A stretch of DNA of 64,000 nt from Limimaricola sp. G21655-S1 (lineage in GTDB: Bacteria; Pseudomonadota; Alphaproteobacteria; Rhodobacterales; Rhodobacteraceae), in contig NZ_JAPWGO010000010.1 of the NCBI RefSeq assembly GCF_027213785.1, positions 62,001-126,000 of the forward strand, written 5' to 3'. Under the pieces are notes generated by a model that saw nothing but the letters and a program-made list of their open reading frames with translations, was not told the DNA's origin and ran no database searches. Both the position numbers and the translations under genes were made by a program. Positions within the stretch are counted from its first letter, which is position 1. Each line of letters starts with the position of its first letter. Positions 30,424 through 39,194 of this stretch are shown here, one piece after another.

Positions 30424-30577
30424 GTCGACCTCCTTGGGTTTGCTTGAGCGGGTTCCGAAGCGTGGCCTCGGACCCGTTTCGCTGGCAGAACCACCGGGCG
30501 GGATCAAAAGTTTCGCGGATTCGTGAGGAAGTGGCGGATTCCGCCATTCCCCTGCCACGCAGGGCGGAAACGCGAAA

Positions 30578-30597
30578 CGCCGCCCCGAGGGGCGGCG
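30578..30597 (-). terminator. Terminator after the aminotransferase gene
   Basis: CGCCGCCC and GGGCGGCG pair around a CGAG loop. On the minus strand the stem is followed by TTTCGCGTTT, while the plus side has no T-run, so it ends the aminotransferase-sulfurtransferase transcript. The rest of the 204-base gap 30424-30627 holds the promoter of the minus-strand stress operon; I see no gene. Confidence 0.7.
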
Positions 30598-30627
30598 TCC
30601 GGTAACGTACAGAGAAGCGGTGGCGCC

Positions 30628-31812
30628 TCAGACGCCGACGTCGATGATCGCCTGCGCGAGCACCGGGATGGTGCGGTCGTTGAGACCGGCGATGTTCATG
30701 CGGCTGTCGCCGACCATGTAGATGCCGTGATCGTCGCGCAGCCGCGCCACCTGCTCGGGCGCGGCGCCGAGACGCGAGAACATGCCGCGATGCTGGGCCA
30801 GAAAGTCGAAGCGATCCGAGTTCGACAGGCGCTTGAGCTCGGAGGCGAGCGCCTCGCGCAGCCGCAGCATGCCGGTGCGCACCTCCTCGAGCTCGGCCTG
30901 CCAGTCGGCGCGCAGCTCGGCATCGGTGAGGATCGTGGTGACCACCCGCGCGCCGTGATCGGGCGGGAAGGAATAGTTCTGCCGGTTCAGATAGGCCAGC
31001 GTGCCTTGCGCCTTCCGGGTCTGCGGCACGTCGCGGCCGATCGCCATCAGGATGCCGGTACGCTCGCGGTAGATGCCGAAGTTCTTCGAGCAGCTCGCGG
31101 CGATGATCACCTCGTCGAGCGCGCCCGCGATCAGCCGGGTGGCCGCCGCGTCGGCGTCGAGACCGTCGCCGAAGCCCTGATAGGCGAGGTCGATCATCGG
31201 CACGAGGTGGCGCGCCTTGAGCGTCGCCACGATCTCGTCCCACTGCTCGGGGCTGGGATTGGCGCCGGTCGGGTTGTGGCAGCAGCCATGCAGCAGCACC
31301 ACGTCGCCGGGCTGCGCCTCGGCCAGATCGGCCATCATGCCGGCCATGTCGACCGAGCGGGTCTCGCTGTCGAAATAGCGGTAGTTGCGGGTCTTGGCAT
31401 CGAGATGCTTGAGGATCGACAGGTGGTTCGGCCAAGTCGGATCGGAAACCCAGATCGTGGCTTCGGGCGCGGCCATGCCGATCATCTCGAAGGCCTGACG
31501 CACCGCGCCGGTGCCGCCCGGGGTCGCCACGGCGGCGACGCGGTCGCGCGGCAGCGTGTCGCCGAGCACCAGTTCGATCATCGCGTCGGCGAAGGCCGGA
31601 TCGCCCGCGAGCGCGGTATAGCTCTTGGTCTCCTGGGTCTCGAGCAGCCGCGCCTCGGCGGTCTTGACCGCGCGCATGATGGGGGTGCGGCCCTCGGCGT
31701 CCTTGTAGACGCCGACGCCGAGATCGATCTTGTCGTCGCGCGGATCGGCCTTGTAGGCGCTCATCAGCGCCAGGATCTTGTCGGCCGGCTGGTCGGTCAG
31801 GTGCTCGAACAT
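30628..31812 (-). CDS. Aromatic/aspartate aminotransferase (class I)
   Basis: A 394-residue PLP enzyme of the aspartate/tyrosine aminotransferase family. The Schiff-base Lys is K243 (SCSKNFGIY), with N180 (HNPTG), D208 (PMIDLAYQG) and R251 completing the cofactor site. The C-terminal DSRMNIAGL contains the substrate-carboxylate Arg. It resembles the TyrB/AspC subgroup, so both dicarboxylic and aromatic amino acids may be substrates; which dominates cannot be told from sequence. It starts two bases after the sulfurtransferase stop, so the two are co-transcribed. Confidence 0.9.
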   Translation of the reverse strand: MFEHLTDQPADKILALMSAYKADPRDDKIDLGVGVYKDAEGRTPIMRAVKTAEARLLETQETKSYTALAGDPAFADAMIELVLGDTLPRDRVAAVATPGGTGAVRQAFEMIGMAAPEATIWVSDPTWPNHLSILKHLDAKTRNYRYFDSETRSVDMAGMMADLAEAQPGDVVLLHGCCHNPTGANPSPEQWDEIVATLKARHLVPMIDLAYQGFGDGLDADAAATRLIAGALDEVIIAASCSKNFGIYRERTGILMAIGRDVPQTRKAQGTLAYLNRQNYSFPPDHGARVVTTILTDAELRADWQAELEEVRTGMLRLREALASELKRLSNSDRFDFLAQHRGMFSRLGAAPEQVARLRDDHGIYMVGDSRMNIAGLNDRTIPVLAQAIIDVGV

Positions 31813-31814
31813 GT

Positions 31815-32696
31815 CTATCCTTCGAGGTTGTCTTTGGCGGGGCCGGTTTCCACCGGCAGGTCGGGGTACATGCCCCATTCGGACCAGGAGCCATCATAGA
31901 GCTGGTGGTCGGTCTTGCCGATGCGCTCGAGCGCCAGCGACAGCACCGCCGCCGTCACGCCGGAGCCGCAACTGGTGATCACCGGGCGGTCGAGATCGAC
32001 GCCCGCCTGCGCGAACGCGGCGCGGATGCCCGCCTCGTCCTTCATGGTGCCGTCGGGGCGCAGCAATTCGCGGAAGAACAGGTTGCGCGACCCGGGGATG
32101 TGACCCGCGCGCAGCCCGGCGCGGGGCTCGGGCGCGCTGCCCTCGAACCGGGCCGAGGCACGGGCGTCGACGATGACATGGCTGCCGAGCTTCACGGCAC
32201 GGGCCACCTCGGTGGCGTCGACCACCATGTCGCGGCGCGGATTCACCGTCAGGTGCCGGTCGCGCAGCGGCGTGGCCTCGGCGGTAAGCGGCCGGCCCTC
32301 GGCGCGCCATTTCGGCAGCCCGCCATCGAGCACCGCCACCTCTTCCTTGCCCATCAGCCTGAACAGCCAGCGCACCCGCGCCGCCGAGAACAGCCCGGCG
32401 CCGTCATAGACCACGATCCGGTGGCCGTCGCCCACGCCCATGGCGCGCAGCTTCGAGACGAATTTCTCGGGCGGCGGCGCCATGTGGGGCAGGCCGCTGC
32501 GGTGGTCCGAGATGTCGTCGATGTCGAAGAAACGGGCGCCGGGGATATGCGCCTGGCGGTATTCGGCGCGGCCATCGCGCCCGGTGTCGGGCAGATACCA
32601 CGACGCGTCGAGAATCCGCAGGTCCGGGTCCTTCAGCCGCTCGGCCAGCCAGCGGGTGGAGACGAGCGTGCGGGGATCGTCGGCGGTCTCGGGCAT
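31815..32696 (-). CDS. sseA: 3-mercaptopyruvate sulfurtransferase
   Basis: This 293-residue protein has two rhodanese domains. The catalytic Cys is C243 in CGSGVTA, the loop typical of mercaptopyruvate sulfurtransferases rather than thiosulfate sulfurtransferases. R182 and R191, before the active-site domain, are in the expected places for substrate binding. With the aminotransferase immediately downstream, a route from cysteine to mercaptopyruvate and then to persulfide is plausible, but that link is inference. Confidence 0.92.
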   Translation of the reverse strand: MPETADDPRTLVSTRWLAERLKDPDLRILDASWYLPDTGRDGRAEYRQAHIPGARFFDIDDISDHRSGLPHMAPPPEKFVSKLRAMGVGDGHRIVVYDGAGLFSAARVRWLFRLMGKEEVAVLDGGLPKWRAEGRPLTAEATPLRDRHLTVNPRRDMVVDATEVARAVKLGSHVIVDARASARFEGSAPEPRAGLRAGHIPGSRNLFFRELLRPDGTMKDEAGIRAAFAQAGVDLDRPVITSCGSGVTAAVLSLALERIGKTDHQLYDGSWSEWGMYPDLPVETGPAKDNLEG

Positions 32697-32761
32697 GCGT
32701 TACCTCGGGTCGGGGCGCTCGGGCGGAGCAGTAGCCCCCCGGCCCGCCGGGTGCAAGCCGC

Positions 32762-33238
32762 TCAGGCCCCTTCGCGCAGCAGCCGTTGCTTCTGGCGACC
32801 CCAGTCGCGCTTGGCCTCGGTGGCGCGCTTGTCATGCAGCTTCTTGCCCTTGGCGATGGCGATCTTCAACTTCACCAGCCCGCGATCGTTGAAATACATC
32901 ACCAGCGGCACGATGGTCATGCCCTCGCGCTGGGTGGCGTTCCACAGCCGCACCAGCTCCTTCTGCTTGACCAGGAGCTTGCGCTTGCGCCGTTCCTCGT
33001 GGCCGAAGGTGCGGCCCGCGTCATAGGGCGCGATATAGGCGTTGGTGAGCCACAGTTCGCCATCCTCGACGGCGGCATAGCTCTCGGCGATGTTGGACTG
33101 GCCGGTGCGCAGGCTCTTGACCTCGGACCCCATCAGCATGATCCCGCATTCGAGATCGCTCTCGATCGCGTAGTCGTAGCGGGCCCGCCGGTTCTCGGCG
33201 ATCACCTTGTAGTTCTTGTTCTGCTCTTTCTTGGCCAT
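32762..33238 (-). CDS. smpB: SsrA-binding protein
   Basis: SmpB carries tmRNA to stalled ribosomes. The 158-residue protein has [23 protein letters not shown]-type start, GSEVKSLR, and the C-terminal helix [14 protein letters not shown]. The order dapA then smpB on the same strand (reverse here) is the usual alphaproteobacterial arrangement. The ssrA gene itself is not in the window. Fifty-five-odd bases separate it from sseA. Confidence 0.95.
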   Translation of the reverse strand: MAKKEQNKNYKVIAENRRARYDYAIESDLECGIMLMGSEVKSLRTGQSNIAESYAAVEDGELWLTNAYIAPYDAGRTFGHEERRKRKLLVKQKELVRLWNATQREGMTIVPLVMYFNDRGLVKLKIAIAKGKKLHDKRATEAKRDWGRQKQRLLREGA

Positions 33239-33346
33239 GCGCCCGATCTAGGGATGCGGGGCGCGCAAGTCCAGCACCGCCCCTCCGGTTCATCTTTCTT
33301 CAATTACGCATGGCGCCCGGCCAGCCCCCCGCGGGGCCGGTTCGGT

Positions 33347-34222
33347 TCAGTGCCCGATCAGCCCGGCATGGCGCAGCGCGTCCTTGATCGCCAGACGCGT
33401 GCCTTCGAGCGGCGTGGTCAGCGGCGAGCGCACCTCGTCGCGGCACAAGCCGAGCACGCTCATCGCGTATTTCGCGCCCGCCACGCCCGGCTCCATGAAG
33501 ATCGCCTCGTGCAGCGGCATCAGCCGGTCCAAGAGGTCGAGCGCGGTGTCGTAGCGGCCCCGGAGCGTCGCATCCTGGAACTCGGCGCAGAGCCGCGGCG
33601 CGACGTTGGCGGTGACCGAGATGCAGCCCCGGCCGCCATGGGCGTTGAAGCCCAGCGCGGTCGCGTCCTCGCCCGAGAGCTGCAGGAAATCGGCGCCGCA
33701 ATGGATCCGTTGCTTCGGCACCCGGCTCAGATCGCCGGTCGCGTCCTTGACGCCGATGATCATCGGGTGGCGGGCCAGTTCGCCCATGGTGGTGGGCGTC
33801 ATGTCGACAACCGAGCGGCCGGGGATGTTGTAGATGACGATCGGCAGGCCGCACTCGGCGGCGGCCATGAAATGCGCCACCAGCCCGCGTTGCGTCGGCT
33901 TGTTGTAATAGGGCGTGACCACGAGGGCGGCATCGGCGCCCGCGGCCTTGGCCGCCTCGACCAGCCGCACGGTTTCGGTCGTGTTGTTCGAGCCGGCGCC
34001 GGCGATCACGGGGATTCGGCCAGCGGCGGTCTTGACCACGGTCTCGACGACGAGGTCGTGCTCCTCATGGGTCAGGGTCGGGCTCTCGCCGGTGGTGCCG
34101 ACGGGTACGAGGCCGTTGCTGCCCTCCGCGATGTGCCATTCGACCAGTTTCTTCAGCGTCTCGAGGTCCACCTGGCCATCTGCGAAGGGTGTGACGAGGG
34201 CCGGGAGCGATCCCTTGAACAT
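33347..34222 (-). CDS. dapA: 4-hydroxy-tetrahydrodipicolinate synthase
   Basis: DapA condenses pyruvate with aspartate semialdehyde, the first step toward diaminopimelate and lysine. The 291-residue protein has Schiff-base K159 (IIGVKDATG), Y131 (YNIPGR) and T43-T44 (VGTTGE). The ATG at 34222 begins [13 protein letters not shown], the classic start; the frame extends 22 codons upstream without support. It precedes smpB on the minus strand and is divergent from the lytic transglycosylase, so both of these wall-related genes start from the same 147-base gap. Confidence 0.95.
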   Translation of the reverse strand: MFKGSLPALVTPFADGQVDLETLKKLVEWHIAEGSNGLVPVGTTGESPTLTHEEHDLVVETVVKTAAGRIPVIAGAGSNNTTETVRLVEAAKAAGADAALVVTPYYNKPTQRGLVAHFMAAAECGLPIVIYNIPGRSVVDMTPTTMGELARHPMIIGVKDATGDLSRVPKQRIHCGADFLQLSGEDATALGFNAHGGRGCISVTANVAPRLCAEFQDATLRGRYDTALDLLDRLMPLHEAIFMEPGVAGAKYAMSVLGLCRDEVRSPLTTPLEGTRLAIKDALRHAGLIGH

Positions 34223-34369
34223 GTGAGGCGTCCTGAGTCCGGGGGGTAAAATCGCGCGGACCCTAGACGGCTTTCCGCGGCTTGCCAAGTTTGTGAGTTG
34301 CGCCTTAACCCGGTACCCTTAGGTTGACGGTCCATGCCGAGAGACACGGAAATCCCGGAGCAGCCACGC

Positions 34370-36481
34370 ATGACGACACCCATCCGATTCTCCACCGCCC
34401 TCGCCACCGTTCTGGCGTTCTGGGCCCCCGCGCTGCCGGCCAAGGCCGATATCGAGGCCGCGCTCGATGCGGCCGAGCGTCGCGACTGGACCCAGGCCCG
34501 GGCGCTGGCGGCGCCGCTGGGCGATGTGGCGCTCGATCTTGTGACCTGGGAACGACTGCAGGCCGGGCAGGGCGCCTGGGAGGATTACGTCGCCTTCGTC
34601 GCGGCGCATCCCGACTGGCCGCGGCTCGAGCAGATCCGCGCCGAGGGCGAGCGCGACATGCCCAAGGGCCTGCCGCCCGAACAGGTGATCGCCTGGTTCG
34701 GCGACAACGCGCCCGAAACCGGCGAGGGGGCCGTGCGCCTGGCCGAGGCGCTGATGGCCCAAGGCAAGGTGGATGCCGCGCGCGAGATGCTGGTCGAGAG
34801 CTGGCTGACGCTGGGGCTCGACGGTACCGGTCATGCCGCGATGGTCGAGGCCTTCGGCGACATCCTCGCGCCGCATCACGCCGACCGGGTCGATGCGATG
34901 CTCTGGCGCTGGCGCATCACCGATGCGCAGCGGCTGTTCGACACGCTGTCCGCCGATGAACGACGCGTCGCCGAGGCGCGCGTGGCGCTGATTCGCGACC
35001 GCAGCGCGGCGCAGATGCTGGGCCGGGTGCCCGAGCGGCTGCGCGACACGCCCGGCATCGCCAATGCCCGGTTCAACCGATTCGCGGACAAGGGCGACTA
35101 CACCGAGGCGCTGGAGATCATCGAGCGCCATACCGGCAGCGAGGAGGCGCTCGGCGATCCGTTCCGCTGGGCCTCGTGGCGCGCGACGCTGGCGCGCTGG
35201 CTGATGCGGCAGGGCGAGGCCGAGCGGGCCTACAAGCTCGCCAGCCAGCACTTCCTCACCGAGGGCAGCTTCTACGCCGATCTCGAATGGCTTTCGGGCT
35301 ATATCGCGCTGACCTATCTCGACGATCCCGCCAAGGCGCTGGAGCATTTCCAGCACCTCGAGAGCGACGTCGAAAGCCCGATCTCGCTGGCTCGGGCCGG
35401 CTACTGGCAGGGCCGGGCGCGCGAGGCCCGGGGTGCCTATGACCAGGCGGCTCTCGATTATGCGCGCGCGGCGCTGCACCAGACCGCCTTCTATGGGCTG
35501 CTGGCCGCCGAAAAGCTCGGCCTGTCGCTCGATCCGGCGCTCACCGGTCACGAGCCGGTGGCCGACTGGCGCCAGGGCGCGTTCCTCAAGGATGACCGCA
35601 CCCAGGCCGTGGCCTTCCTGCTCGACGCCGGGCAGTATGGCGACGCGCTGCGCTTCGTCGTGGAACTGGGCCGCTCGCTCGACCGCGAGGGCATCGCGCA
35701 GCTCGGGCGGATGCTGATGGAGCGCGACGAGACGCATCTGGCGCTGACGCTGGGCAAGGCCGCGGCCTACAGGCAGATCGTCATCCCCGAGATCTATTTC
35801 CCGCTGCACGCCCTCGCCGAGACCGAGCTGCCGGTGGCACCCGAGCTGGCGATGTCGATCGCCCGCCGCGAGAGCGAGTTCAACATCGGCGTCGGCAGCC
35901 CGGTGGGCGCGCTGGGGCTGATGCAGCTGATGCCCGCCACCGCCGAAGAGGTCGCGGGCTGGCTCGGCCTGCCCTATTCGCGCTCCAAGCTGACCACAGA
36001 CTGGCGCTACAACGCCAAGCTCGGCTCGCGCTACCTCGCCTATCTCGAGGAGACCTTCGGCCAGAGCCCGGTGATGATCTCTGCCGGCTACAATGCCGGT
36101 GCCTCGCGACCGCGCACATGGATGGCCGAGCGCGGCGATCCGCGGATCGGGCAGGCCGACGTCGTCGACTGGATCGAGCACATCCCCTTCACCGAGACCC
36201 GCAACTACGTGATGCGGGTGAGCGAATCGATCCCGGTCTACCGGGCGCGGCTGACCGGCGAGACCGGACCGGTGAACTTCACGGACATCCTGAACGGCAA
36301 GCCGCCCTTCGTGCGGCCGCAGGCGCGCGACGCCGACACGGTTATCGCCGCGACCGAACCCGCGCCGGTGCCGCCCGCCGTCGAGGTCACGCCGGAAGGG
36401 CGCGCCTCGTCGATGTCGCTGTCGATCCTCGCGCCAATGTCGATCGGCGGCATGCGGCCGCCGCAGCGCCCGGTGGAGTGA
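34370..36481 (+). CDS. Soluble lytic murein transglycosylase (Slt70 type)
   Basis: A 703-residue periplasmic enzyme that cleaves glycan strands with formation of anhydromuramic ends. A signal peptide (about 1-22, ending PAKAD) is followed by a long alpha-superhelical region with TPR-like repeats, then the SLT domain. The catalytic Glu is E501 (ARRESEFN), with GALGLMQLMP after it and AGYNAG near 578. The ATG at 34370 has GGAG upstream; 34334 would put 12 charged residues before the signal peptide. It converges on the EamA transporter with one base between stops. Confidence 0.92.
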   Translation: MTTPIRFSTALATVLAFWAPALPAKADIEAALDAAERRDWTQARALAAPLGDVALDLVTWERLQAGQGAWEDYVAFVAAHPDWPRLEQIRAEGERDMPKGLPPEQVIAWFGDNAPETGEGAVRLAEALMAQGKVDAAREMLVESWLTLGLDGTGHAAMVEAFGDILAPHHADRVDAMLWRWRITDAQRLFDTLSADERRVAEARVALIRDRSAAQMLGRVPERLRDTPGIANARFNRFADKGDYTEALEIIERHTGSEEALGDPFRWASWRATLARWLMRQGEAERAYKLASQHFLTEGSFYADLEWLSGYIALTYLDDPAKALEHFQHLESDVESPISLARAGYWQGRAREARGAYDQAALDYARAALHQTAFYGLLAAEKLGLSLDPALTGHEPVADWRQGAFLKDDRTQAVAFLLDAGQYGDALRFVVELGRSLDREGIAQLGRMLMERDETHLALTLGKAAAYRQIVIPEIYFPLHALAETELPVAPELAMSIARRESEFNIGVGSPVGALGLMQLMPATAEEVAGWLGLPYSRSKLTTDWRYNAKLGSRYLAYLEETFGQSPVMISAGYNAGASRPRTWMAERGDPRIGQADVVDWIEHIPFTETRNYVMRVSESIPVYRARLTGETGPVNFTDILNGKPPFVRPQARDADTVIAATEPAPVPPAVEVTPEGRASSMSLSILAPMSIGGMRPPQRPVE

Positions 36482-36482
36482 T

Positions 36483-37349
36483 CTAGGCCGCCTTGCGGTG
36501 GGTGCGGATCAGCGTGAACACGCCCGCGCCCACCACGATCGCGGCGCCCAACGCCACGTTGGGCGCAAGCGTCTCGCCAAAGGCCAAGAGCCCCAGCGAC
36601 GCCGCGAAGGGCAACTGCAGATAGGCGAAGGGCTGCACCGCGCCGGCCTCGGCCACCTCGTAGGTCTTGATCAGCAGGAAATGCCCGCCCGCGCCGGTCA
36701 CGCACAAAAGCGCCATCACGGCCCAGTCCCAGCCCTGCATCGGCTCCCAGCTGGGCAGGCCGATGACGGTCATCAGCACGGCCCCGGTCACGCCGGTCCA
36801 GAAAAAGCTCGTCGCCGCCGCGTCGCGCCGCGCGACGTAGCGGGTGAGCAGCCCGTAGAGCGCGAACATCACCGCCGCCACCAGCGGGAACAGGGCCGCC
36901 GGCGCGAAGACCCCGAGACCGGGCTGCAGGATCACCAGCACGCCGACGAAACCGATGCCGATGGCGGCCCAGCGCCGCCAGCCGACGCTTTCGCCCAGCA
37001 CCGGCCCCGACAGCGCCGCGATCAGCAGCGGGTAGACCGCGAAGATCGCGTGGCTCTCGACCAGACCGAGATGCACGAAACCGATCACCATGACGCAGAT
37101 TTCGCCCGCAAGCAGCAGCCCGCGCCCGATCTGCAGGAGCGGCTGCGACGTGCTCGCGGCAGCGCGGATCGAGCCCTTCTGCCGCCGCGCGATGGCGATG
37201 ACGAAGGCGGCGAAGAACCAGTAGCGGATCATCACCACCATGAAGACGCTGTAATGCTCAGCCAGATAGCGCGAGATCCCGTCCTGCATCGCGAAGACGA
37301 AGGTGGTGATCGTCATCAGCAGGATGCCGAGGCGGTTGTCGTTGCGCAT
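36483..37349 (-). CDS. EamA/DMT-family permease
   Basis: A 288-residue inner membrane transporter with ten helices in two EamA repeats (about 5-140 and 150-280). The second repeat begins MFALYGLLTRYVARRD. DMT members carry many metabolites and the substrate cannot be inferred. Its ATG overlaps the mnmD stop by one base (TGATG), so it follows mnmD in one operon. A basic start (MRNDNRLG) precedes the first helix. Confidence 0.88.
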   Translation of the reverse strand: MRNDNRLGILLMTITTFVFAMQDGISRYLAEHYSVFMVVMIRYWFFAAFVIAIARRQKGSIRAAASTSQPLLQIGRGLLLAGEICVMVIGFVHLGLVESHAIFAVYPLLIAALSGPVLGESVGWRRWAAIGIGFVGVLVILQPGLGVFAPAALFPLVAAVMFALYGLLTRYVARRDAAATSFFWTGVTGAVLMTVIGLPSWEPMQGWDWAVMALLCVTGAGGHFLLIKTYEVAEAGAVQPFAYLQLPFAASLGLLAFGETLAPNVALGAAIVVGAGVFTLIRTHRKAA

Positions 37350-38026
37350 CAGGCGGGCTTTCTGGCGATGGTCATGTGGCGCTTGCGCCCGTAGCCCGGC
37401 GCCCGCTCGACCTCGAGCCCGGCCGCCGCCAGCGCCCGGCGCACATGGCCCGCGGCGGTATAGCTGGCCAGCGTGCCGCCCGGGGCGGTATGCGACGCCA
37501 CCTCGGCCAGGAGCGCCTCGCCCCAAAGCTCGGGGTTCTTGGCGGGGGCGAAGCCGTCGAGAAACCAGGCATCGGCGCGGCCCTCGTGTCGCGGCAGCGT
37601 CTCGCGCGCGTCGCCCACGTCGATTTCGAGCGTGACCGCCTCCCCGAAGCGATGCGGACCCGGTCCGCTCTCCAGCGCCGCGACGAGCCGATCGGCGCGC
37701 GCCTCGAGGGCCGGGAAGGCGGTCAGGGCCCGGGCGGTGTCGGCGGGCGACATCGGAAAGGCCTCGAAGCTGGTGAAACGCAGCGTGCCGCGCCCGCCCG
37801 CCATCTCCCACGCCTCCCATGCGGTGAGGAAGTTGAGCCCGGTGCCGAAGCCGGTCTCCATGATCCGGAAATCGCCGCCGAAGCGCTCCGGCAGGCCATT
37901 GCCCGCCAGAAAGACGTGGCGGGTCTCGGCGAGCCCGTCATGGATCGAGAAATAGGGATCGTCGAAACGGGTCGAGACCGGCACCCGGTCGTCCCGCCAG
38001 TCGATCTCCGCCCGCTGGTCGTTCAT
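37349..38026 (-). CDS. mnmD: tRNA 5-methylaminomethyl-2-thiouridine methyltransferase
   Basis: MnmD is the methyltransferase half of MnmC and makes the last step to mnm5s2U34 in tRNAs for Lys, Glu and Gln. The 225-residue protein has the SAM motif ETGFGTGLNF (57-66) and, later, DAWFLDGFAPAKNPELW. The DAO-type oxidoreductase fused to it in E. coli MnmC is absent; a possible counterpart is encoded divergently 48 bases away. The ATG at 38026 (MNDQRAEIDW) is the sensible start; the frame upstream crosses the divergent gene. Confidence 0.9.
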   Translation of the reverse strand: MNDQRAEIDWRDDRVPVSTRFDDPYFSIHDGLAETRHVFLAGNGLPERFGGDFRIMETGFGTGLNFLTAWEAWEMAGGRGTLRFTSFEAFPMSPADTARALTAFPALEARADRLVAALESGPGPHRFGEAVTLEIDVGDARETLPRHEGRADAWFLDGFAPAKNPELWGEALLAEVASHTAPGGTLASYTAAGHVRRALAAAGLEVERAPGYGRKRHMTIARKPA

Positions 38027-38074
38027 GCGCGTCTGCCCTAGGTTGCGGCCTCGTGATGACGGGGGCGGTTGGCG

Positions 38075-39121
38075 ATGGCAAGCGTGGATCTGACGGTGAT
38101 GGGCGCCGGGGCCTGGGGGCTCGCGGTCGCGGTGGCCTGCGCCCGGCGCGGCGCGCATGTACGGGTGATCGATCCCCACGGCCCGGCGGCGGGCGCCTCC
38201 GGTGGCATCGTCGGCGCGCTGGCCCCGCATGTGCCGGAGCAATGGAACGAGAAGAAGGCGTTCCAGCTGGAGGCGCTCCTGATGGCCGAGGATTACTGGG
38301 CCGACATCGCCCGGCTGTCCGGCGCCGATCCCGGTTATGCCCGCACCGGTCGGCTGCAACCGCTGGCCGATGCGGCGGCGGTGGCGCGGGCCGAGGAGCG
38401 GGCGCGCGGCGCCGATGATCTGTGGCAGGGCCGAGCGGAATGGCGCGTGATCGCGGCGCCGGGGGGCGACTGGACGCCCGCCAGCCCCTCGGGGCGGCTG
38501 GTGCATGACACGCTCACCGCGCGGCTGCATCCGCGCCATGCGACGCTGGCGCTGGCGCGCGCGCTCGAGGTGCTGGGCGGCGAGATCACGCGCGACGGTC
38601 TGCCCGAGGGGCCGGTGATCTGGGCCACCGGCGTTGCCGGACTCGAGGAGATATCGGCACTGGCGGGCAAGGCGGCGGGGACCGGCGTGAAGGGGCAGGC
38701 GGCGCTGTTGCGGCCGCGTGGTTTCGATGCGAGCGACGCGCCGCAGATCTTTGCCGACGGGCTGCACGCGGTGCCGCATGCCGATGGCACGGTAGGGATC
38801 GGCTCGACCTCGGAGCGCGACTACGACGACGGCGCCGCCACCGATGCGCAGCTCGACGCGCTGGTGGCGCGGGCGCGCGGGCTCTGCCCGGCGCTGGCCG
38901 AGGCCGAGGTGGTGGAGCGCTGGGCCGGGGTCCGGCCGCGGACCCGCTCCCGCGCGCCGATGCTGGGCCCGCATCCGTTTCGCGAGAACGCCTTCATCGC
39001 CAATGGCGGGTTCAAGATCGGCTTCGGCCTCGCGCCGCTGGTGGGCGAGGTCCTGGCCGATCTGGTGCTGGAAGGCACCGACCGCATTCCCGAGGGCTTC
39101 CGCCCCGAGGCGAGCCTCTGA
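38075..39121 (+). CDS. DAO-family FAD oxidoreductase, MnmC1-like candidate
   Basis: This 348-residue protein has a Rossmann FAD motif GAGAWG (10-15) and the GASGGIVGAL segment (40-49) seen in the DAO superfamily, and the usual C-terminal FAD part (GGFKIGFGLAPLVGEVLADL). GASGNRQGAL at this place is characteristic of the MnmC oxidoreductase domain, and the divergent neighbour is MnmD. So it may convert cmnm5U to nm5U for MnmD. Other DAO members such as glycine oxidase (ThiO) or D-amino acid dehydrogenases remain possible. The ATG at 38075 follows GGGGGCGG; a TTG two codons before is less likely. Confidence 0.7.
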   Translation: MASVDLTVMGAGAWGLAVAVACARRGAHVRVIDPHGPAAGASGGIVGALAPHVPEQWNEKKAFQLEALLMAEDYWADIARLSGADPGYARTGRLQPLADAAAVARAEERARGADDLWQGRAEWRVIAAPGGDWTPASPSGRLVHDTLTARLHPRHATLALARALEVLGGEITRDGLPEGPVIWATGVAGLEEISALAGKAAGTGVKGQAALLRPRGFDASDAPQIFADGLHAVPHADGTVGIGSTSERDYDDGAATDAQLDALVARARGLCPALAEAEVVERWAGVRPRTRSRAPMLGPHPFRENAFIANGGFKIGFGLAPLVGEVLADLVLEGTDRIPEGFRPEASL

Positions 39122-39194
39122 CCGACCGATCCGCGCCACCTTGCCCGCCAGCCTCGGGGCGGTCATGTTCGGCCCCGCAACGGGGGAGGCGATG

